Origin: Pleurotus ostreatus/Saccharomyces cerevisiae fusant
Lineage: Eukaryota; Opisthokonta
Length of the DNA stretch: 16,400 nucleotides
Assembly: GCA_024196135.1 (NCBI GenBank)
Contig: JAMQCK010000760.1
Coordinates: 1-16,400 of the forward strand
Direction of reading: 5' to 3'
Part shown: in pieces, positions 7,150-14,566 of the stretch
Numbering within the stretch: the first letter of the stretch is position 1
Layout of the letters: the number at the start of each line of letters is the position of its first letter
Translations under genes and position numbers: made by a program
The notes under the pieces: model-generated
What the model was told of the DNA's origin: nothing
What the model saw: only the letters and a program-made list of their open reading frames with translations
The model's database searches: none

Positions 7150-8034
7150 ATGTACCCGACGGATTTCACTGACCCAGAGGTAAACCCCTTGCTGGCTTTG
7201 CGCTCCGGATACACTGACAGCTGTATCACCAGGACTTCTTCCCCGAGTTCGAATACATTGTCCAGCTTGGGAGCGCAGCGTCAACCACAGCTAATCACTG
7301 TGAAGCGCTCGTCCGCCTCCTTTGGTATGCACACGAAGGGGCGCAAATAATTCGGCCCATTCGTGACTCCATGCGATCCATCGCAGACTGCCTCGCGCAG
7401 TCTGCAACGGCGCTGCAAGTCCTACAAGATGTCTTCGAGACCATCCGGCGTGTCATCTCGTCACCTGCCGGAAATCTGAAAGACGACCTATCCAAACTAT
7501 CAGCTGCCTATCATTCCACCCTACACGCCCTCAAAGACGCTGGCAGCGCGACCGAGAACACTATCGAGGCTCTATCCACTTCAGAGCCCGAAGCGCTCGC
7601 GTCCATCGCATACCCGCCCGTCATACACTTCTTCCTCGTACAAGTCGTCGGATCGCAGTGGAATGATCGTCTGTATGCTTCAGCGAAACTAGCCCCGTTC
7701 TTTTCTCGCGTCAAGGCAGATCTCCGCCACATCGGATCGCTCACCGTTCAGCTCCAGCTCTCAATCGAGAGCATGCAGGAGCGTTTCAGCGTCGCCAAGA
7801 TGCTGGAATATCGCGACTTGAGCGCCGAGCAGCAGGTGGAAGTCGACCAATTCCTCGGTAGGACTGCTGTCGCGCTTGAAATGCGATTGCACCACATAAT
7901 GTCCAATGAAAGGGCAATTCGCAAATACGACGCGCTTGTACTAGAGGTAAGAATATCGGGTTGCGCTCCCTCGCTGGCATATACTTATGGCGCCCCAGAA
8001 ATGGATGGGTGCAGCGCACGTCCGACCGGAATAA
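7150..8034 (+). CDS. Small helical protein of unrecognised family, paralogue of the 1101-1909 gene
   Basis: Model: exons 7150-7179, 7233-7946 and 7999-8034; introns of 53 nt (GTAAAC...CCAG) and 52 nt (GTAAGA...CCAG), both phase 0; 259 residues. The family is unknown to me. Exon 1 encodes only MYPTDFTDPE. Exon 2 opens with DFFPEFEYIV and aligns to the 1101 gene throughout: RDxxRS near 54-59, YPPVIHFF at 137-144, ERFSV at 193-197 and a helix with SAEQQVEVDQFL near 207-218. The short last exon (KWMGAAHVRPE) has no counterpart in the paralogue. Heptad-like Leu/Ile/Val spacing and lack of signal peptide, membrane span or catalytic motif suggest a soluble helical bundle acting through binding. An alternative acceptor after 7220 would add LYHQ in frame, but the 7232 site fits the paralogue alignment better. 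The gene runs tandem with the 4874 gene, 436 nt apart. Confidence 0.75.
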
Positions 8035-8629
8035 CTCTGAATGCTGCTGCCATAGTAATGTTTATACAATTCATACTTCTACGTACGACCCTTGGCGATG
8101 TTTGAGTGGATGGATGAAATTATACGAACGGCCTTCCCTACTGGACAAGCTCCAGCTCCACCGGCTCTGATCCCGGCACCATCCCCGTCACTAGTCGCGC
8201 GCTTTCCCGATGGAACGCGCTCCGACGGATACGTGCTCTGGGGACAATACCCTTGTACAACCAGCACCGCGCGAAGAACAGGATAAGCACACGCTCACGA
8301 ACAGCAGATTGCTGGGGAGCAGCGCGCATGCCGGGCTGAGGTCGTGGGCTGGGCTTATGGCCTGAGCTCAGTGAGCTGTCGCTCGGCTCTCGGGCGCGTG
8401 TACGGCTCTCGTGACTGTACTTACACTTGTCCTCCAAGAGCATCATATACGATTGATGGAGTCAATAAATACCTGGAGAGACCCTGCAAGGCAAGCTAAA
8501 GGAGCTTACTTGCATCTCACATGTCCAGAGAGCCTCACGAACAAGCAATAATGATCCAAAATCCAAGTCATTACCACAGCACCAGGCTGCTACGGACGAC
8601 AACTGTCCTACGACTCTCTACTCCATCCT
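8035..8629. other. Convergent intergenic region with unresolved small reading frames
   Basis: These 595 bases separate two convergent genes, which is long for 3'-to-3' spacing here. Both strands are open over much of it. The minus strand has a 102-codon frame (8138-8446); its last 63 codons, from ATG at 8329, contain the hydrophobic run VLILFFARCWLYKGIV and end in ELVQ. Possible minus-strand splice sites lie upstream (GTAAGT donor at 8417-8422, GCAG acceptor near 8486-8489). The plus strand has a 57-codon frame from ATG 8098 to TAA at about 8284-8286. An AATAAA on the plus strand at 8464-8469 could be a polyadenylation signal. I cannot decide whether a real small gene is here. Confidence 0.3.
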
Positions 8630-10756
8630 CTACTGCAAAACCTCCTCCTCAACCTCCACACATCCGCTCACCCGCCTCCGCTGCGCCCGCTCCACCAACC
8701 GCTGCCGCGCAAACTCCTCCGGCCCGCTCAGCTTGCTCATCCGCGACGCCGTCGACGACACGCGCGAAGGAATGTACAGAGTGTCCCGGCGCGAGGGCGC
8801 AGCGAGGGAATCCCGCCCATACGGCGCAGCAAGCGAGTCGCGGCGTGAGGGGGCGGCGAGCGAGTAGGCCATCGAATCCTTTCGTGTCGGTATCAAGGAG
8901 TCGTGGCGCGAGGGAACGGCCACCGACCCCATCCTCGACACCGGCGCGACCCGCGTATCCGCCACCGCCGCCGGCCTCGGCATCTGCAGCGCGCCCATCC
9001 CCGACGACCCTATCGCCATCATCCCCTCCGGCATCGTCAGCTCCGTCGACGACTTGCGCGGCAGACGCGGCGCCTCGAAAGGGTTCCGGTCATTGGTGTC
9101 GCCAAAGCCTCGCATGACCGAGTCGTCAACGCCTATGCCGCCCTCAAACCGCTTCCCCATCGGATTCGGCGAGAATGCGTGGTCAAAGCCCATATACGCA
9201 TCCAGCGTCGGAATATAGGTCGAGGCCGTGCTCCGGCGAGAAAGAGCGGGCTCGCCGTACGCGTTGTGAGACAGCGCAGGCTCGCCGCGAGTGTTCGGCT
9301 GTGGGTTCGAGTACGACGCCTTCGGGTTGGAGTACGACGCCGAGTCCTCATACGGCAACCCAACCAGCTCCCCACCCACGTACCCCTCGCTCGGCCCGCG
9401 CTCCAGATCGCGAGCGGTGCGGCGGACGCTGGCTCGGCGGGTGCTGGCGCGCGAAGGCGGGCCGCCCGCCGTGAGATTATCCGCCTGACCGCCCGCGGCC
9501 GGACCAGCTACGAGCGTCGCCGGGAGCGCATAGGTAAAGGCGTTGACCACAGACTGGCGGAGCGTCGAGGTCCAGCCGCCGTCGATAGTGTCTGGTGCTG
9601 GGATAGTAGGCGGCTGCTCGGGTTGACGGTCGAAGGCTGACTGGTGGTTAAAAGCTGGCTGGCCGTCGAAAGGGACGGCGTCGTGCTCGCCAGTGTCCTG
9701 CGCCTTCCACCGTCCCCTCAGCCTCGCCGAGAGCGTAGGACGCATCTGCGGCGCCGCCCACGGCACATCCAGCCCCCCATCCCCCACCGCCAGATACCTC
9801 GGCGCAAACTGCGCCCGCGGCGTCCCCATATCCTCGTTCGGATGCGGCGACGGCACCCCCGAGGACGGCACCGAATGATTATCCCCCGGGTTCATATTCG
9901 TGATCTGCAGCTGGCGCGCCCCCAGATGATCCCGGCTGTCCATCGCCGACGGCAGGTGCGCGAGCTCCGGCGGGGACGCCTTCTCCGAGCTGTGGATGAA
10001 GGTCGAGGTAGCGTGATTGAACGCATAGCCGTTCGTCTTATCATTCGAGAAGCTGTGGTTGTCGACGTCGTCGGCCCAGGGGATGTTGATGCTGGCGGCG
10101 TAGCGGCGGCGGCGAGAGACGGAGCGCATGCGGACGAGCCAAGCAATTAAAGCAGCGACAATGGCGACGGCGGCAATACCGAGAAGACTGAGGCCGATGT
10201 AGAAGGGCGGGCCGTGCTGGCTTTGGGTGGAAGATAGAACGGCAGAAGGCGTGGCGGAGATGTGGGCGGCGGTGGTGCTCGAGGAGGACAACGTCGCCGA
10301 TGAGCTGGCAGCCGAGGACGTATTGCTGAGCGAGGTCATAGTGCTAGACGACGCAGTAAAGGAAGCAGTCGACGAAGGGCTTGTGGAACTCGCTATCGAT
10401 CCGACCTGAGTGATCGAGGTTGCGGTCGTCGACTGCGAGGTGCTGGACGGCGACGAGGAGGAAGGCGCGTCAGAGATAGAGGAAGAGCTTCCGGTAGACG
10501 ACGAGGGCGTCGCTGCAGCTGTCTGGGAGTCTGAGGCAGTCGAACTGGCTTGACTAGTCTGCGTCGCTTCGGCGTCCGGGGTGAAAAGGGCAGACAAGGG
10601 CATGTCCGACGCTATCGCAGGCTGTTCCGCATTGTGAGCTATGGCAAAGGGCGCTTGCTGAGGCAGCTGGTCGTCATTATTCGCGCTTGGCGAGCTGGTA
10701 TCTTGACCATCGACGAAGGATATAGCACCAGACGGCCCGAAGACCAGATTATTCAT
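8630..10756 (-). CDS. Single-pass membrane protein with Ser/Thr-rich outer region and long cytoplasmic tail
   Basis: One uninterrupted 708-residue frame, ATG at 10756 to TAG at 8630-8632. Residues about 65-182 are almost wholly Ser, Thr and Ala, a typical O-mannosylated stalk. A hydrophobic span lies at about 185-208 (FYIGLSLLGIAAVAIVAALIAW), followed at once by RMRSVSRRRR, so the positive-inside rule places the long tail (209-708) in the cytoplasm. The tail is low-complexity and polar, with paired short repeats (ASYSNP twice, GEPALS twice, about 470-505) and a run of RRDS-like units at 616-665. No signal peptide is visible at the N-terminus, so either the span acts as a signal anchor or an upstream exon is missing. 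The architecture resembles fungal cell-wall stress sensors (Mid2/Wsc style) and many basidiomycete proteins of unknown function. I see no cysteine-rich WSC domain, so the sensor role is inference only. Confidence 0.8.
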   Translation of the reverse strand: MNNLVFGPSGAISFVDGQDTSSPSANNDDQLPQQAPFAIAHNAEQPAIASDMPLSALFTPDAEATQTSQASSTASDSQTAAATPSSSTGSSSSISDAPSSSSPSSTSQSTTATSITQVGSIASSTSPSSTASFTASSSTMTSLSNTSSAASSSATLSSSSTTAAHISATPSAVLSSTQSQHGPPFYIGLSLLGIAAVAIVAALIAWLVRMRSVSRRRRYAASINIPWADDVDNHSFSNDKTNGYAFNHATSTFIHSSEKASPPELAHLPSAMDSRDHLGARQLQITNMNPGDNHSVPSSGVPSPHPNEDMGTPRAQFAPRYLAVGDGGLDVPWAAPQMRPTLSARLRGRWKAQDTGEHDAVPFDGQPAFNHQSAFDRQPEQPPTIPAPDTIDGGWTSTLRQSVVNAFTYALPATLVAGPAAGGQADNLTAGGPPSRASTRRASVRRTARDLERGPSEGYVGGELVGLPYEDSASYSNPKASYSNPQPNTRGEPALSHNAYGEPALSRRSTASTYIPTLDAYMGFDHAFSPNPMGKRFEGGIGVDDSVMRGFGDTNDRNPFEAPRLPRKSSTELTMPEGMMAIGSSGMGALQMPRPAAVADTRVAPVSRMGSVAVPSRHDSLIPTRKDSMAYSLAAPSRRDSLAAPYGRDSLAAPSRRDTLYIPSRVSSTASRMSKLSGPEEFARQRLVERAQRRRVSGCVEVEEEVLQ
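8762..8911 (-). repeat. In-frame 27-nt repeats encoding SRRDSLAAP-like units
   Basis: Within the membrane-protein gene, residues 616-665 contain SRHDSLIP, TRKDSMAYSLAAP, SRRDSLAAP, YGRDSLAAP and SRRDTLYIP. The best units are nine residues (27 nt) and differ at the DNA level, so they are not a recent perfect expansion. Each carries a basic residue or pair two positions before Ser/Thr, the general pattern favoured by PKA and other AGC kinases, so this may be a multi-site phosphorylation cluster (inferred). Confidence 0.7.
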
Positions 10757-11098
10757 GAAGAGAAAAGAGCGAAGGCGTAGGGATATATGCGGCTGTCCAG
10801 AATATAGTTTGTGAAGGCGAAGGCAAAGACCAGCTTTACTCGACCGGCGAGGAGATTATGATGAGAGTCGGAAGCAAGCCGTGATCGCGGCGACGCGCGC
10901 CCTCGTGTTGATCGAACAAACAATACACTGCCACCGCGTAATCCCGAGAGAGTCCCCTTTAGGAAGTAATCATTGTACTTTCCGCGTCTCAAGCATGGTG
11001 CTAATATACGCACAGTATCCAAGGGAGGTTAAGTAAGATCGTCGATCATTTAAGTAGTTTTACGTAAGTCTGATCCAAATTTCTGAGATAGAGTGCGC
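10757..11098. other. Intergenic: promoter of the membrane-protein gene and 3' flank of acyl-CoA oxidase
   Basis: These 342 bases hold no supportable gene. Both flanking genes are on the minus strand, so this holds the acyl-CoA oxidase 3' UTR (right) and the membrane-protein promoter (left). An ATATAT at 10783-10788 and a second AT-rich word (ACTATATTC on the minus strand, about 10799-10807) lie 27-50 nt upstream of the ATG, followed by a pyrimidine-rich leader. An 89-codon minus frame at 10753-11022 overlaps the start of the membrane gene in another frame and looks like chance. Confidence 0.5.
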
Positions 11099-14000
11099 TC
11101 AAAGCTTCGCATTTCGCTGCGCCTCCGCCGCCCGACGCTGACCATTCTGCAGAACCCACTTGATCGACTCCTGCGCGTACGCCAAGTCAGTATATACATA
11201 TCTCTAAGATATGACGCTTACCCCATACGCATCCGTCACCTCCTTTCCATTCAAAGGCTCGCGCTGGGCCCGGTCCCATAGTGCTTCACAAACTCGGCCG
11301 TCGTATACGCCTAGCGCACTGAAGCAGTATGATTATCCAGCCGAATCGAGAAAATGGGTAGTGACTGAGGCGTAGTAAGCCTTACCTATCAAGCTCCCAG
11401 TCGCTGAACCCGAACGCATCCGTCAACCCAATCGCATGCGGTACTAGACTAGCGCAAGTGGTCGCGACCGCCCGACGCAGAGCGGCGACCTCTCGAGTGC
11501 CACTCAAAAGGAAGTGCACGAGGAGGTCCGGGAGAGCGGTTTCGGCGGAGGTGAGGAGGTACTGAGGAATATGATGAGTATGAATCTCGTCGAAAGGGAC
11601 TTGCAGCGACCGCACAGGCGAGACACAAGAACCTTGCCAGGAAGCCAGTCTACTCACCAAAACAAACAACCTCCTCACAACGCCCGCATCCTCCCTCCTC
11701 ACCCCGTCCTTCTCCACTTCCTGCGCCATTTCCGCTACGCGCGCGGCCACGAACGCGTCCGTCACCGCTCGCGCAACGCGCGCTGCGTCCATACCCGTTA
11801 CCTCGCCTGCATTGGCCAACTCGCGCACGACAAGCGCGGCGCGCCATTCAAGAAGCGCGACGAGCATGGAGGGGTCGGCGACCAGCGCTTCGATCGAAGT
11901 GAAGGTGAAGCCGGAGGGAGGCTTTTCCCCGCCAGTCAAGCGCTGCAGGTACGCAGATGAAGGTGGGAGGTCCGTCTGGCCAGGCTTCTGCGCCCGGTAC
12001 GCCTTCAGCGCCGCGCGCACAACCTGCTGGTCGAGGACGTAGTTGTCTCCTTCGTAGCTGGGAGGATCGTCAGCATCTGTTTCAAGATCTTTTACCTCCT
12101 CGTTCGTGCGATTCGCCAGGAAACATCAAACCACGCATGAGGGGACTGTACTCCCCCACCCGCACACCCCACTCACCTCGCACTCGGCACCCACTCCGCA
12201 TACAGCCTTCCCATCCCCGCCGCCGCCGAGAACCCATGCCCGCCCGCACTGCGCCGCGCGCCCTCGATATCCGCGATACTCGTGCTTGTGGCGAAGACCT
12301 TGAGCCCCGCCGTGGTGGCATGCAGCTCAGCGAGGAGGGATGTGTCTCCGGAGGCGAGGCGCGCGGCGGTGGTGGTGAAGAGGGAGGACTGGGAGGGGGG
12401 AGGTCAGTGAGTTGATTGACGAGTATGTGGATTGGCGAGTATGTGGCTTGGCGAGTAGGTGGATTGGCGAGTAGGTGGAGCGCAATTCAGGTCGCAAGGA
12501 AGTTGGGAAGTCTGCTACATGCGCCGCGCAAAGGAAGGAGGGAATGAAAGAAGGGAAGGAGGGACGATGGTGGGTAGAGATATAGAGCACGCTGACGACA
12601 CTCACCAAAGCCTTCCCCAACCTCAAAAACACATACGCGCGCGCAAGGATCGGCATCAAACGCCCATTCACGGACGGGTACGAGATGACCTGCGGCTCGA
12701 GGCCGTCCGGCCTAGGTGTGCCTTGACGGCGGACGGTTGCGTAGCGGATGGCGATGGTGATAGCTGAGAGTCGATGTCAGTAAGGTTATATGTGCAGGCC
12801 GTGTCGCCGAGTAAGACTCACCCTTCGCGATCATCGTCCCGGCGCCGGTGACCATACTTGCGCGCTTAGTCAGCGCAGTGAAGACTCTGAGCAGGATCAT
12901 GCTCACCCAGAACGAATGTAGAGCATCTGATAAGAGGAGTCAGTTACGTTTGTCCTCGCTATCTCATCGACTCGGGCCAAATTACTCGTCAACGAAGCCC
13001 ACTCACCCCACCATACGCCAGCTTATCATGCGGCGGGCGCACGTACTCGCCCGCTTCCGTCACCTGCGCGAATTTCGATAGCATATTCTTGAGCGGGATC
13101 CGCACGCGGTCGAAGCGCACGAAGCCGTTGTCAGTTGCGGCGAAGCCGCCCAGGGCTTTCGGGCCTGCAGGGTAGAGTAGTCAGCTTAAAGCCCTACTCA
13201 CCCATTGAGGAAGCCCCATCCCACTCACCCTGATCCCCCAACACCACGCCCCTCATCGGCCTATGATCCTCCAAACTCCTTAACTGAACGAAGAACAAAT
13301 GCGGACCCATCCGTTTACCGCCAGGTAGTATCAGCTGCGCCTGCACCACCCCATGCGTCGCCGTTCGCCCCGCCGCCCCAATCCACCACTTCGCTGCCGT
13401 CAGGCTCGGCGAGTGCAGCTCGAACTCCCGCGTCGCGGGGTCGTAGGTGGCCGTGGTCTCGAGCGCACTGACTGCGGTGCCGTGCGCCAGCTCGGTCTGG
13501 AGGTAGCAGCCGAGGATGCCGCGGGTGGCGATGAGGGCGCTGTATTCGGCGTGCAGGTCGGGCCCGGCTTGGAGGTTGAAGACGGGCTCGAAGGCTGCGG
13601 AGGAGTGGATGAGTGAGGTTAAGTAGGGAGAGAGAAAGGGGAAAGAGGGAAGTACCTTGGAAGTGGAGAGTGAGAGGCAGGGTCTCGTCGAGGATGGAGA
13701 GGCTCCGTCGTAGGTCGTCATCGGACCAGTTCAGGTTGTTCTGAAGCTCGTGCAGTCGGCGTGTCATGGCTTGCCCGCGCATGAAAAGCTCGGTGCGCGA
13801 CATGTTGTCCCTGTTATGACAGCTATCAATGCGTGAGAACTGGTATAGTCCTTCACGCTACCTACCTTCCCGCCTTGCTGAATGCAGGATCTGCGGATAG
13901 CACACGCACGATGTCCTCGCGCCGTTGCCAGTTCTCCGCACCACCTGAATCACAGAATATGTCAGTCCAGCGCCTTGAATCCCTCCCTTGTCTCGCATAC

Positions 14001-14109
14001 TATGCAGGTAGTCTCGCAAGCTGGGAATGTCCACCGTCGTCGCATTGCGCGCCGCGGTCATGTCGAGTGCCGTCTGCGCAGCTGCATCGGGACGCATGAG
14101 CACAGACAT
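11099..14109 (-). CDS. POX1: Peroxisomal acyl-CoA oxidase (13 exons)
   Basis: Oxidises acyl-CoA to trans-2-enoyl-CoA with FAD, passing electrons to O2 to make H2O2: the first step of peroxisomal beta-oxidation. Exons in transcription order: 14109-14001, 13944-13866, 13810-13656, 13594-13229, 13164-13007, 12926-12907, 12856-12822, 12763-12606, 12388-12177, 12057-11658, 11561-11386, 11318-11222, 11170-11099. They join in frame to 678 residues, the usual family length. Family landmarks: SRTELFMRG (about 65-73), GCYLQTELAHGT (143-154), LETTATYDP and TAAKWW (159-185), LRSLEDHRP before a DNGFVRFD block, GGHGF followed by YEGDN, whose Glu433 matches the catalytic base, and DAFGFSDWELDSALGVYDG near the end. 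The C-terminus is AKL, a fitting PTS1 signal for peroxisomal import. Introns are 50-119 nt except 217 nt at 12389-12605, which holds a minisatellite. One exon is only 20 nt. The gene shares a 457-nt divergent upstream region with the F-box gene at 14567. All key residues appear intact. Confidence 0.95.
12421..12478. repeat. 16-bp minisatellite inside an acyl-CoA oxidase intron
   Basis: Four tandem units on the plus strand: GAGTATGTGGATTGGC (12421-12436), GAGTATGTGGCTTGGC (12437-12452), GAGTAGGTGGATTGGC (12453-12468) and a partial GAGTAGGTGG (12469-12478). A more diverged unit may precede them (about 12406-12420, AGTGAGTTGATTGAC). The array sits in intron 12389-12605, the longest of the gene at 217 nt, and accounts for part of its length. 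Confidence 0.9.
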
Positions 14110-14566
14110 GGCAGACTGTCCTCAACCAGTTTGAGAAGATGAATGACAGAGACAAGATCTCAGGATGCCATTAAATAGGCGAAGGTCTGTTGACGAGAAT
14201 GACCGGTTGAAGCAGGATGCCGGGGCCCGGGTTCCCGCCACCGAGTCTTGTGACCAAGGCTCGTGAAGAGCCCCAGGTTTAGCAGCCACTGCTCTCGAGC
14301 ATTGAGCGCAGGACTCGGGGAGAGCCCGAATATCGGTAGAATACGCTGAGTTATGTTGCGGGTTCAGGTTGAGGGCTGTTGAGGGGCGGTTGACATAGCA
14401 CGCGTGGACTCGGTGATTGCCGGTCACCTTGGCAAGCCCGAGCAAACAACACTTTTCTTGTTCCTTCCTGCACTGTAGTACTGCAAAACAGTGGCTACTG
14501 TGAGTCCTCCTATAATGTCCGTATTGTCATATCTGACATGGGCCATAAGCAGAGTACTCCAGCTCA
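14110..14566. promoter_or_regulatory. Divergent promoter region between acyl-CoA oxidase and F-box gene
   Basis: These 457 bases lie between two start codons facing away from each other, so both promoters must be here. For the oxidase (minus strand), TATTTAAT is read at 14170-14177, about 61-68 nt before its ATG. For the F-box gene (plus), TATAAT lies at 14511-14516, about 51 nt before ATG 14567. I looked for the CCTCGG element of fungal fatty-acid regulators (FarA/FarB) and saw none. CCGGGG (about 14221) and CTGGGG on the minus strand (about 14271) fit the loose CreA/Mig1 consensus, which is weak evidence for glucose repression. No third gene is supported. Confidence 0.55.

Noticed and set aside
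7180..7220. 41-nt version of the first intron of the 7150 gene
   Set aside because: Possible in frame, but shorter than other introns here, and the 7232 acceptor gives the better alignment with the 1101 paralogue.
8521..9117. 198-codon plus-strand frame rich in Pro, Ala and Ser
   Set aside because: It overlaps the 3' end of the membrane-protein gene on the opposite strand; low-complexity composition and no supporting features.
8903..9640. 245-codon plus-strand frame rich in Arg and His
   Set aside because: It lies fully antisense to the membrane-protein gene and its composition (Arg/His/Pro runs) is the usual shadow of Ser/Ala/Pro-rich coding DNA.
9644..10150. 168-codon Arg-rich plus-strand frame
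   Set aside because: Antisense shadow of the membrane-protein tail and transmembrane region.
10753..11022. 89-codon minus-strand frame upstream of the membrane-protein gene
   Set aside because: It overlaps the start of that gene in another frame, holds no signal peptide, and cannot be spliced to it in an obvious way.
11514..11960. 148-codon plus-strand frame
   Set aside because: Antisense to exons 10-11 of acyl-CoA oxidase, whose sequence is clearly conserved.
11957..12415. 152-codon plus-strand frame
   Set aside because: Antisense to acyl-CoA oxidase exons 9-10 and an intron; Arg/Gly-rich shadow.
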